Shown one piece after another: positions 56,817 to 64,000 of a stretch of DNA of 64,000 bases. This DNA comes from Dyella terrae. Its GTDB lineage: Bacteria > Pseudomonadota > Gammaproteobacteria > Xanthomonadales > Rhodanobacteraceae. A program made the translations under genes and the position numbers. The notes under the pieces are model-generated. The model was not told where the DNA came from, made no database searches, and saw nothing but the letters and a program-made list of their open reading frames with translations. Where the stretch lies: contig NZ_CP089414.1 in the NCBI RefSeq assembly GCF_022394535.1, forward strand, positions 2,852,001-2,916,000. The letters are read 5' to 3'. Within the stretch, counting starts at the first letter, position 1, and each line of letters begins with the position of its first letter.

Positions 56817-56970
56817 GAACATCTTCCGGAGGGAGTGCGGTGTCGTCAAACAAGCGCCACAGAGTGCACTGAGAGCCTGAGTCCCGCAACGCAGAATATT
56901 GCGACGCAAGTCGCCTGCACGACATCCCGCCAAGTTCCCATAGACTCGGGCCGTGCAAAGGGGAATACGT

Positions 56971-57831
56971 ATGACTTCTAAAGCAGGAATGTGGCTGCTG
57001 GCTCTGTTTGCGACCACGGTGTCTATGACCACGGTACGCGCCGAGGACGGCTATTTCGTCAATCAGCGGAAGGAGGCCAGCATGCTGGTGACCGGCGTGG
57101 TCAATCTCAATCCCGATGGCTCTGTGCGGGACTACACGCTGGACCGCCCGGAGAGGCTGCCCGCCGAGGCTGGCGACGTAATCAAGCAGAACGTTGCGCG
57201 CTGGAAATTCCAGTTCGCCTCTCCGGTATCAACCGTCATCTCTGAAAAGATGACGCTGCGCCTGGTCGCACGCATGATTGACGACCAGCACGCGTCGGTA
57301 CGCCTCGTCGGCACCAGTTTCGATGACGTGCAGGTTCCGGAAGACGAACGCATCGCGCACAAGGATCAGCCACGGATCGAGTACCCCAGGCAGGCCATCC
57401 AGGAGCGCTTCTGGGGAACGGTATATGTCCTGGTCCGCGTCGGCAGGGACGGATCAGTGCAGGAAGCGACCGCCGAGCAGGTCAACCTGGGTGCCTTTGC
57501 CCCGGCCGCCGACATGGCCCGCTATCGCAATTACCTTGCCGATGCTGCCGTGAAGGGCGTGAGGCAATCGACCTATGTCGTGCCCACGCAGGGCAAATCG
57601 GCGGGACGGCCCTTCTGGTTGGTGCGCATCCCGGTCAACTTCGTGCCCGTGGGAGAGCGGCCGACCGACGACTACGGCGTGTGGCGGGTCTATGTCCCGG
57701 GTCCCCGTATGAGCATCCCCTGGCTCGAGCACACTCAACTCGCTTCGGACGCGCCAGACACGGTTCCCACTGGCGGGCTACACACGCTGGGCGATCAACC
57801 GCAACTGGCGCCCGAATCCAGCGGCAGCTAA
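56971..57831 (+). CDS. Secreted TonB C-terminal-like protein of unknown function
   Basis: 286 residues from the ATG at 56971, preceded by AAAGGGGAA. Signal peptide to about residue 24 (SMTTVRAE). About residues 125-165 contain PRIEYPRQAIQERFWGTVYVLVRVGRDGSVQEATAEQVNL, the TonB C-terminal fold, here without a TonB transmembrane or proline region, as in many periplasmic proteins of Xanthomonadales. Partner unknown. A hairpin follows 27 bp after the stop. Confidence 0.8.
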   Translation: MTSKAGMWLLALFATTVSMTTVRAEDGYFVNQRKEASMLVTGVVNLNPDGSVRDYTLDRPERLPAEAGDVIKQNVARWKFQFASPVSTVISEKMTLRLVARMIDDQHASVRLVGTSFDDVQVPEDERIAHKDQPRIEYPRQAIQERFWGTVYVLVRVGRDGSVQEATAEQVNLGAFAPAADMARYRNYLADAAVKGVRQSTYVVPTQGKSAGRPFWLVRIPVNFVPVGERPTDDYGVWRVYVPGPRMSIPWLEHTQLASDAPDTVPTGGLHTLGDQPQLAPESSGS

Positions 57832-57858
57832 GAACCCGGTCAGGACCTCTGTGTCACC

Positions 57859-57879
57859 CACCCGCGTGCTGTGCGGGTG
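57859..57879 (+). terminator. Hairpin downstream of the TonB-like gene
   Basis: CACCCGC (57859-57865), 7-nt loop, GCGGGTG (57873-57879). No T run. The remaining 57880-58089 shows nothing recognisable beyond being the promoter region for nrdA. Confidence 0.4.
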
Positions 57880-58089
57880 CCTGCGGGACGGCTGGAGGTC
57901 GGCAGCCCCTGCCTGCCCAGCCGGGGTCAAGTCGTCTGCGGGTGAGCTCACGCGAGCTTCGGGCCAGTCCCCTCCGACGCGAAAATTTCCTCGCATTTCC
58001 TAACTCCGCCCCCCCTCCTGAAGTTTTCCGGCTTATCCACGCTCAATCCACAATCTATTGGGTTGACCGGCCCGAGGTAGCCCGATATG

Positions 58090-58284
58090 TTGTGCCTCGT
58101 CGGTGCCAATCTCAGACCTATGGTCGGACTGGTTTAAAAGGGAATCCGGTGGAAATCCGGGACTGCCCCGCAGCGGTAAGTGGAAACGAAAGCCAACAAC
58201 GCACTGGCCCTCAGCGGCTGGGAAGCGGGAGCGAGTAGGCGGGTCGAAAGACCCATGTCCACGAGTCCGAAGACCTGCCGACAG
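58090..58284 (+). promoter_or_regulatory. Cobalamin (adenosylcobalamin-class) riboswitch upstream of nrdA
   Basis: The conserved blocks are all present in order: CGGTGCC (58101-58107), AAAAGGGAATCCGGTG (58136-58151), ACTGCCCCGCAGCGGTAAG (58162-58180), and the B12-box GAGTCCGAAGACCTGCC (58263-58279). Directly after it CCGTGG/CCACGG (58285-58290/58298-58303) could form the expression-platform hairpin. The nrdA start is 166 bp further on. B12 binding should switch off this class I reductase, as in bacteria that also have a B12-dependent enzyme. Confidence 0.93.
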
Positions 58285-58449
58285 CCGTGGCCACGCACCA
58301 CGGTGAAGGGTGACGGCTTCCGCGGGGAAGTGCGTCGATGCGCGGGGCGCCTGCCCTGCCGCTCGACCGTCCGCGAGACTTCACCTTCATTTACTCAGCC
58401 CTGCGCGCGCGAGCAGGCAGTTGATGACCAAGCTTGGAGCGAAGTCGCC

Positions 58450-60939
58450 ATGCAACCTATTGATACCACTGGCCGCGAGCGTGAAGACGAGCGCGCCGAC
58501 GCCCCCGTTTTCTCTGCCGACACCGTTGTGGCCGAAGCGCCGCGCACGGATACCCCCTTTGCCCTGACCCCACCCCACAACCCCGGCCAGATGCGCGTGA
58601 CCAAGCGCAACGGCCGCCAGGAAGTGGTGGACGTGAACAAGATCGTCCGCGCCGTTACCCGTAGCGCGGAAGGTCTGCATGCGGTCGACCCGATGCGCGT
58701 GGCGCTCAAGACCATCGGCGGCTTGTACGACGGCGCCACCACGCTGGAACTGGATCAGCTGTCCATCCGCACCTCGGCCGCCCTCACCGCCGAGGAACCC
58801 GAGTACGGCCAGCTCGCCGCGCGCCTGCTGGGCGCGTTTGTCGACAAGGAAGTGAGCGGCCAGGAAATCCAGAGCTTCTCGCAGTCCATCGCGCGCGGCT
58901 CGGAACTGGGCATCCTCAACGAACGCCTGCGCGACTTCGTTTCCGCCAATTCGCGCAAGCTCAACGACGCGATCGATCCGCTCGCCACGCGCCGCTTCGA
59001 ATACTTCGGCCTGCGCACCGTCTATGACCGCTACCTGCTGCGCCATCCGCAGCTGCGCAAGGTCATCGAGACGCCGCAGCACTTCTTCATGCGCATTGCC
59101 TGTGCGCTGGGCGGCAACGAGATCGGCGAGACGCTGGAGCTGTATCGCCTGCTGTCCTCGCTGGAATACATCGCCAGCTCGCCGACGCTGTTCAACGCAG
59201 GCACCGCACACGAACAGCTCAGCTCGTGCTTCCTGCTCGACTCGCCGGCCGACTCTCTGGAATCGATCTACGAGAAGTACGGCGACGTGGCCAAGCTCAG
59301 CAAGTTCGCTGGCGGTATCGGCCTGGCCTACTCGCGCGTGCGTTCGCGCGGCTCGCTGATCAAGGGCACCAACGGCCACTCCAACGGCCTGGTGCCGTGG
59401 CTGAAGACGCTGGACGCCTCTGTGGCGGCGGTGAACCAGGGCGGCAAGCGCAAGGGCGCTGCCTGCGTGTACCTGGAGCCGTGGCACGGCGATATCGAAG
59501 AGTTCCTCGAGCTGCGCGACAACACGGGCGACGATGCCCGCCGCACGCACAACCTCAACCTGGCCAACTGGATCCCGGACGAGTTCATGCGCCGCGTGGA
59601 AACCGACGGCGAGTGGTCGCTGTTCGATCCCAAGGTCGTGCCGCACTTTGTCGACAGCTGGGGCGAGACGTTCGAAAAGGCCTACCGTGAAGCGGAGGCC
59701 GCCGGCCTCGCCACCAAGAAGGTCAAGGCGCGCGAACTGTACGCCCGCATGCTGCGCACACTGGCGCAGACCGGCAACGGTTGGATGACCTTCAAAGACC
59801 GCAGCAACGCCACCAGCAACCAGACGGCGAAGCCGGAAAACGTCATCCACCTGTCGAACCTGTGCACTGAAATCCTGGAAGTCACTAATGCTGATGAAAC
59901 GGCAGTGTGCAACCTGGGTTCGGTGAACCTGTCGCGCCACGTGGTGGATGGCCAGTTCGATTTCGACAAGCTCGCCGCCACGGTGCGTACCGCCGTTCGC
60001 CAGCTGGATCGCGTGATCGATCTGAACTTCTACCCGATCGACACCGCCAAGGTCGCCAACAACAAGTGGCGCCCGGTCGGCCTGGGCGTGATGGGCATGC
60101 AGGACGTGTTCTTCAAGCTGCGTCTGCCGTTCGATTCGGCTGAAGCGTTGATGCTTTCCACGCGCATCGCCGAAGAGATCTATTACAACGCGCTGTGGCA
60201 GTCGAACGAGCTGGCCGCGGAGAACGGTGCGCACCCAGGCTTTGCCGAAAGCCGCGCGGCCAACGGTGAGCTGCAGTTCGACTATTGGTCGAATGCCACG
60301 CCGACCGACAAGGCGCGCTGGGACGAACTTCGTGAGTCGATCAAGGACAAGGGCCTGCGCAACTCGCTGCTGATCGCCATCGCACCGACGGCGACCATCG
60401 CGTCGATTGCCGGTTGCTACGAGTGCATCGAGCCGCAGGTGAGCAACCTGTTCAAGCGCGAAACGCTGTCGGGCGACTTCCTCGTAGTGAACCGCTACCT
60501 GGTGGAAGAGCTGAAGACGCTGGGCCTGTGGACCGCCGACGTGCGCGACGCCATCAAGCTGGCCGAAGGTTCCATCCAGGGCATCAGTGCGATTCCGGAG
60601 CGCCTGCGCACCATCTACCGCACCGTGTGGGAACTGCCGCAGAAGGCGTTGATCGATCTGGGCGCCGCGCGCGGTGCGTACATCGACCAGAGCCAGTCGC
60701 TGAACCTGTTCATGGAAAACCCGAACATCGGGCAGCTCAGCTCCATGTACATGTACGCGTGGAAGTCCGGCATCAAGACCACGTACTACTTGCGTTCGCG
60801 CCCGGCCACCAAGATCGCCAAGACCACGGTCTCGGCTGCACCGGTCGCGAAGCCGGCGCCTGTCGCAGATCAGGAAGAGGCCACGGCAGCCGTGTTCTGC
60901 TCGCTGGAGAACCCGGAGTATTGCGAGGCTTGTCAGTAA
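58450..60939 (+). CDS. nrdA: Class I ribonucleoside-diphosphate reductase, alpha subunit
   Basis: 829 residues from the ATG at 58450; longer frames run back into the riboswitch. An ATP-cone (about 47-135, VTKRNGRQEVVDVNKIVRAV) senses dATP/ATP. Catalytic features: Cys in EQLSSCFLLD, the NLCTEI loop (Asn, Cys, Glu), the Tyr pair in GIKTTYYLRSRPAT, and the C-terminal redox pair in CSLENPEYCEACQ. Reduces NDPs to dNDPs with NrdB. NrdB is not directly next to it: a GIY-YIG cassette lies between. Confidence 0.97.
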   Translation: MQPIDTTGREREDERADAPVFSADTVVAEAPRTDTPFALTPPHNPGQMRVTKRNGRQEVVDVNKIVRAVTRSAEGLHAVDPMRVALKTIGGLYDGATTLELDQLSIRTSAALTAEEPEYGQLAARLLGAFVDKEVSGQEIQSFSQSIARGSELGILNERLRDFVSANSRKLNDAIDPLATRRFEYFGLRTVYDRYLLRHPQLRKVIETPQHFFMRIACALGGNEIGETLELYRLLSSLEYIASSPTLFNAGTAHEQLSSCFLLDSPADSLESIYEKYGDVAKLSKFAGGIGLAYSRVRSRGSLIKGTNGHSNGLVPWLKTLDASVAAVNQGGKRKGAACVYLEPWHGDIEEFLELRDNTGDDARRTHNLNLANWIPDEFMRRVETDGEWSLFDPKVVPHFVDSWGETFEKAYREAEAAGLATKKVKARELYARMLRTLAQTGNGWMTFKDRSNATSNQTAKPENVIHLSNLCTEILEVTNADETAVCNLGSVNLSRHVVDGQFDFDKLAATVRTAVRQLDRVIDLNFYPIDTAKVANNKWRPVGLGVMGMQDVFFKLRLPFDSAEALMLSTRIAEEIYYNALWQSNELAAENGAHPGFAESRAANGELQFDYWSNATPTDKARWDELRESIKDKGLRNSLLIAIAPTATIASIAGCYECIEPQVSNLFKRETLSGDFLVVNRYLVEELKTLGLWTADVRDAIKLAEGSIQGISAIPERLRTIYRTVWELPQKALIDLGAARGAYIDQSQSLNLFMENPNIGQLSSMYMYAWKSGIKTTYYLRSRPATKIAKTTVSAAPVAKPAPVADQEEATAAVFCSLENPEYCEACQ

Positions 60940-60946
60940 CCCTCAT

Positions 60947-61480
60947 CGTCATTCCCGCGAAGGCGGGAATCCAGTGACTTTTCGGCCATGCCAAAGACGC
61001 TGGATTCCTGCCCTTCCTGGAGTGGCGGTCAAGCGCAGATGTCGTCGTAGAGGTCGCGCCAGCAAGAATTGGATTGTTCGATGAGTTTTATCTTCCAGCT
61101 GCGCATCCATTTCTTGAGGGTTTTTTCGCGAACAATGGCTGCTTCCATGGTGTCGTGCGCTTCGTACCAGACCAGTTGATGGACCTGATGACGTTGAGTA
61201 AAGCCTTCAACGACATCGTTGCGGTGTTGCCAAATGCGGCCAGCAAGATTGGAAGTCACACCCGTGTACAACGTACCGTTTCGTTGGCTGGCAAGGATGT
61301 AAACGCAAGGCTGTCGTTCGCTCATGGTGGCCGTTCCTTTGGATCACGGACCGAGCTTGCAGCAAAGAACACCCCATTTCGACCGTCATCCCCGCGAAGG
61401 CGGGGGTCCAGCGGCTTCCTCTGACACGTTTCGGCGGAATAAAGAGAAGTCACTGGATTCCCGCCTTCGCGGGAATGACG
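60947..61480. mobile_element. GIY-YIG cassette with 34-bp perfect terminal inverted repeats
   Basis: The first 34 bp (60947-60980, CGTCATTCCCGCGAAGGC...CAGTGACTT) and the last 34 bp (61447-61480) are perfect inverted repeats. Each end has a second, inner copy in opposite direction: 60999-61028 (worn) and 61384-61413. So both ends are inverted pairs like that at 45529-45623. Between them is one small nuclease gene (61029-61325). No target duplication was seen. It separates nrdA and nrdB. The interpretation as mobile is inference. Confidence 0.6.
61029..61325 (-). CDS. GIY-YIG nuclease superfamily protein
   Basis: 98 residues. The family motifs are VYILAS and GTLYTGVTS (GIY and YIG equivalents), Arg in NLAGRIWQH, and Glu in AAIVREKTLKKW. 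This is the small single-domain UPF0213/COG2827-type, with no DNA-binding extension. Bacterial members may act in DNA repair or as mobile nucleases; none is well characterised. The gene is on the opposite strand to nrdA and nrdB and its stop touches the worn inner repeat, so it is embedded in the repeat-bounded cassette. Confidence 0.88.
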   Translation of the reverse strand: MSERQPCVYILASQRNGTLYTGVTSNLAGRIWQHRNDVVEGFTQRHQVHQLVWYEAHDTMEAAIVREKTLKKWMRSWKIKLIEQSNSCWRDLYDDICA

Positions 61481-61536
61481 AGCAAAAAGAACTAAAGACG
61501 CGCCGCTCTATCCGCGCGACAACAACGAGGCACATC

Positions 61537-62547
61537 ATGTCCACCCAGAACATTCTCGATCCCGGCTTTGAACTCACCCTGCGCCCCATGCGCTATCCCG
61601 AGTTCTACGAGATGTACCGCAACGCGATCAAGAACACCTGGACGGTCGAGGAAGTGGATTTCTCGCTGGACACGACGGACCTCAAGTCCAAGATGTCCGA
61701 CGCGGACCGCCACCTGATCCATCGCCTCGTGGCCTTCTTCGCCACCGGTGACACCATCGTGGCGAACAACCTGGTGCTGAACCTGTATCAGCACATCAAT
61801 GCGCCCGAAGCGCGCATGTATCTGTCGCGCCAGCTGTACGAAGAAGCGCTGCACGTGCAGTTCTACCTCACCCTGCTGGACACCTATATTCCCGATCCGA
61901 CCGAGCGCAACAAGGCGTTCGACGCGATCCAGAACATCCCGTCGATCCGTCAGAAGGGCGAGTTCTGCTTCAAGTGGATCGATTCCATCCAGGGCCTGCA
62001 GAAGCTGGAAACGCGCGAGCACCGCCGCCAGTTCCTGCTGAACCTGATCTGCTTCGCCGCGTGCATCGAGGGCCTGTTCTTCTTCGCTGCGTTCGCCTAC
62101 GTGTACTTCCTGCGCTCGCGCGGCCTGCTGCACGGTTTGGCCTCGGGCACCAACTGGGTGTTCCGCGACGAGAGCTGCCACATGGCGTTCGCGTTCGACG
62201 TGGTGCGCACGGTGCGCGCCGAAGAGCCGGACCTGTTCGACGACCAGATGCGCACGCAGATCGAAGAGATGCTGGAAGACGCCATCGCCTGCGAAACCCA
62301 GTTCGCCGAGGATGTGCTTTCTGGTGGCGTGGCTGGCCTCTCGGTGAAGGATATGCGGCAGTATCTGGAGTACTGCGCGGACCAGCGCTTGGTGCAGCTT
62401 GATCTGCCGAAGAAGTATGGTGCGAAGAACCCATTCGACTTTATGGATCTGCAGGATGTGCAGGAAGTGACGAACTTCTTCGAGCGTCGGGTTTCGGCTT
62501 ATCAGGTGGGTGTGCAGGGTGATGTGGCGTTTGATATGTCGTTCTGA
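61537..62547 (+). CDS. nrdB: Class I ribonucleoside-diphosphate reductase, beta subunit
   Basis: 336 residues from the ATG at 61537, with GAGG 10 bp upstream; longer frames read the repeat box. Ferritin-like di-metal protein. A conserved Glu-x2-His-x3-Tyr is seen in EEALHVQFY, so the radical-bearing Tyr seems present (class Ia rather than Phe-type Ic), subject to alignment. Other ligand segments: FFATGDTIVANN, and RDESCHMAFAFDVVR with Glu and His. Pairs with NrdA. The last ~50 codons turn G/T-rich next to repeat R7. Confidence 0.95.
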   Translation: MSTQNILDPGFELTLRPMRYPEFYEMYRNAIKNTWTVEEVDFSLDTTDLKSKMSDADRHLIHRLVAFFATGDTIVANNLVLNLYQHINAPEARMYLSRQLYEEALHVQFYLTLLDTYIPDPTERNKAFDAIQNIPSIRQKGEFCFKWIDSIQGLQKLETREHRRQFLLNLICFAACIEGLFFFAAFAYVYFLRSRGLLHGLASGTNWVFRDESCHMAFAFDVVRTVRAEEPDLFDDQMRTQIEEMLEDAIACETQFAEDVLSGGVAGLSVKDMRQYLEYCADQRLVQLDLPKKYGAKNPFDFMDLQDVQEVTNFFERRVSAYQVGVQGDVAFDMSF

Positions 62548-62554
62548 TGTGAGG

Positions 62555-62952
62555 GGCGTTGTCGCTTAGTTATCGCGTTGCGGCAATCTGGCCGCCTACG
62601 CCGCGGGCGTTTCGCCCTCCTACCGGAGGCCGAGTCACTTTTCTTTGCTTGCCCGAAGAAAAGTAACCCGAAGAAAGGGCACCCCCACTTGGCGCTGGCC
62701 GGCTATGCCGGCCAGTTCGTGAGGGGTGGCCGGGCTTTTCGACAGGGCTCCTGCCCTGGCGAAAAGGGATCGGCATCCGTGCCGATCCCCTGCGGGCCTT
62801 CTCGTCCACCCCTCACCGCCGCACAGGGGGCCCGAAAGGTCACAAGCTCAAAGCTGACGGCTCGTGCAGCTTTGCTGCACATCGCAGGGATGACGGCATG
62901 GGCGAAACGGCGGGGCTAGATTGAGCCCTCTCCCCAAAGGGGAGAGGGAGAA
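62555..62952 (+). repeat. Hairpin-array repeat R7, fused to an opposite outer end
   Basis: Plus-orientation array (ACTTTTCTT/AAGAAAAGT near 62636-62663, CTGGCCGG/CCGGCCAG near 62695-62714, CAGGGC/GCCCTG stem near 62737-62768, GGGATCGGC/GCCGATCCC near 62766-62790, GTGCAGC/GCTGCAC near 62864-62880). It lacks its own left outer hairpin, and right after GCACATCGC it continues with GGGATGACGG...GCTAGATTGAG and the outer hairpin of the opposite orientation (62924-62950). It looks like a two-armed element shortened by an internal deletion. Confidence 0.8.
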
Positions 62953-62961
62953 AGAGCAACA

Positions 62962-63825
62962 TCACTTACTCGCCGACACACTCCCAAGATTCACAAAAGG
63001 CACCGCACTACTCCCCGTATACGTCGGCAAATGCCCATCCCATTTCTCAATCGCCGACATCTGCACAATGTTCGGGTTGGACCGCAACGCCTCACCCTTC
63101 AGTTCGATGGCTTTCGCCTCCGCCTCCGCAATGGTGATCTGAGCCTGCGCACGGCCCTGCGCTTCAGCCTCCACCTTTTCCGCTTCAGCCCTCGCCTGCG
63201 CCACTTCGTTCTGGCGTTGCTCCGCCATCTGCGTCGCCTGGATCTTGGCGTTGATCGACTGCACCACGTTTTCCGGCAGGCGTAGCTCGCCAACCCAGTA
63301 GATCTTTTCCACGTCGATGCCAACGGCAGCGACTTCGTCACTCACGTCCTTCTGCACGGCTTCGATCAGGTTGGCTTTGCCCTTGCCATACACCGACTCG
63401 ATGTCCAGGCTTGATGCTTCCTTTACCAACGCGTCGCGGATCATGTTGCGCAGATAGACGTCCGTGATCTCGTCGATACCCTTGCGGTACTTCTGGAAGA
63501 TCAGCGTTACCTTCGACGGATCGATGTGATACGTGATGCCCACGTCCGCATTCACCGTCAGGCCTTGCGAGGTCTGGAAGCTGATCGACTCGTCGGTGGG
63601 TCGGCCTTCGGTCGGCGAACGGGTGAAGGTGTACGTCTGGGTGAAAGTGGGGAAGGTGTACATCTCATAACCCCAGCCGACCCAGTAACGGCCAGGCGGC
63701 AGCTCCTGCAGCGAATCCTTGCCATCGCCGTACATCTGAAACTTCACACCGACATTGCCCGCCGGCACCTTGGAGCAGGAGGCCAGCAACAGGGCGGAGA
63801 GCGACAACATCAACAGGCGTTTCAT
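62962..63825 (-). CDS. SPFH/prohibitin-like lipoprotein
   Basis: 287 residues from the ATG at 63823-63825 (AAGGA stands 9 bp upstream; an ATG at 63834 is too close to it). Lipobox LASC makes Cys17 or thereabouts the lipidated residue. The SPFH/Band 7 domain covers about 22-200 (VGVKFQMYGDGKDSLQELPPGRYWVG, LTVNADVGITYHIDPSKV, NMIRDALVKEASSLDIESVYGKGK). A long helix rich in Ala, Glu and Gln (about 200-250) follows, as in prohibitins. A lipid-anchored rather than membrane-spanning SPFH protein is uncommon. Its 3' end carries the A/C-rich (plus-strand) halo of R7. Confidence 0.88.
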   Translation of the reverse strand: MKRLLMLSLSALLLASCSKVPAGNVGVKFQMYGDGKDSLQELPPGRYWVGWGYEMYTFPTFTQTYTFTRSPTEGRPTDESISFQTSQGLTVNADVGITYHIDPSKVTLIFQKYRKGIDEITDVYLRNMIRDALVKEASSLDIESVYGKGKANLIEAVQKDVSDEVAAVGIDVEKIYWVGELRLPENVVQSINAKIQATQMAEQRQNEVAQARAEAEKVEAEAQGRAQAQITIAEAEAKAIELKGEALRSNPNIVQMSAIEKWDGHLPTYTGSSAVPFVNLGSVSASK

Positions 63826-63830
63826 GGTGA

Positions 63831-64000
63831 TCATTCCTTGTGAGTGAAACCGCGGCGCAGCAGCAGGTAGCCCCACGCCAACAGCAAGGCCAGCACGACC
63901 AGGCCTACGACCACGGCCAACGTGCTGGCGGCCGAGATCAGTTCCGGTCCGATGAGACCGACGTACAGCAGCAGGCAGAACACGAACGGCCAAAGCCGTC
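63831..64000 (-). CDS. C-terminal fragment of a membrane protein
   Basis: About 56 codons entering from the right edge and ending at TGA (63831-63833), five bases before the SPFH start codon. It reads PFVFCLLLYVGLIGPELIS, then STLAVVVGLVVLALLLAWGY and a LLLRRGFTHKE tail: two membrane helices and a basic end. The family cannot be named. The tight spacing points to one operon with the SPFH lipoprotein. Confidence 0.7.
   Translation of the reverse strand, partial: RLWPFVFCLLLYVGLIGPELISAASTLAVVVGLVVLALLLAWGYLLLRRGFTHKE

Noticed and set aside
58180..58449. Longer NrdA N-terminus from 58180
   Set aside because: That region is the riboswitch and leader; the ATP-cone is complete from 58450.

Overview
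The window is GC-rich chromosomal DNA from a Gram-negative bacterium with an outer membrane. Gene content (lipoproteins, chaperone-usher fimbriae, Tat system, gltBD, class I nrdAB) and protein flavour best fit the Xanthomonadales, probably Rhodanobacteraceae (Dyella, Rhodanobacter or Luteibacter type). That placement is an inference from protein style; there is no rRNA gene in the window to test it. No tRNA, CRISPR array, prophage or classical IS was seen.

Layout. 1-2401 (minus): XRE/MmyB-type regulator, a two-domain methylglyoxal synthase and the start of an NRDE protein, divergent from a methyltransferase. 3284-9165 (minus): glutamate synthase gltBD. 9543-12269: EnvC-type murein hydrolase activator and a CtpA-type protease. 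13387-15996 (minus): SYLF lipid-binding protein, tatABC and a cupin. 16105-20981: ferrochelatase, hydrolase, AraC regulator, retropepsin-like/PDZ protein. 21049-27817 (minus): zinc-peptidase lipoprotein, then an operon of membrane protein, XRE regulator, secreted tripeptidyl-aminopeptidase-like hydrolase and a NatAB-type ABC exporter. 28287-33604: complete chaperone-usher fimbrial operon (pilin, chaperone, usher, tip protein) facing a small pilin-like gene. 34206-37543: ferredoxin-NADP reductase, YadGH-type ABC exporter, RluF. 38581-49215: sugar porter, ArsR, cupin/DUF2867 protein, DbpA, glutamine cyclotransferase, M28 peptidase, DUF2167 protein, ArsR with divergent flavin reductase, epimerase. 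50335-57831: YceI, GST, SRPBCC protein, M13 peptidase, Na+/H+-type antiporter and small envelope proteins. 58090-62547: cobalamin riboswitch, nrdA, a GIY-YIG cassette and nrdB. 62962-64000: SPFH lipoprotein and a truncated membrane protein.

The most unusual content is extragenic. Seven copies (R1-R7) of a ~400 bp array of consecutive hairpins occur in both orientations. Several stems show compensatory base-pair changes between copies. Three pairs of copies face each other around a shared ~150 bp core (12316-13352, 37571-38303, 49246-50316), forming ~1 kb inverted elements; one pair has a badly decayed arm. Around every element base composition is strand-asymmetric: the left flank is rich in G+T and the right flank in A+C on the plus strand, up to about 86 % A+C in non-coding DNA. 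Gene ends touching the elements share this bias while other gene ends do not. I read it as a mutational halo, possibly from recurrent breakage at the hairpins.

A second notable item is a 534 bp cassette with perfect 34 bp terminal inverted repeats that carries a GIY-YIG nuclease gene and separates nrdA from nrdB.
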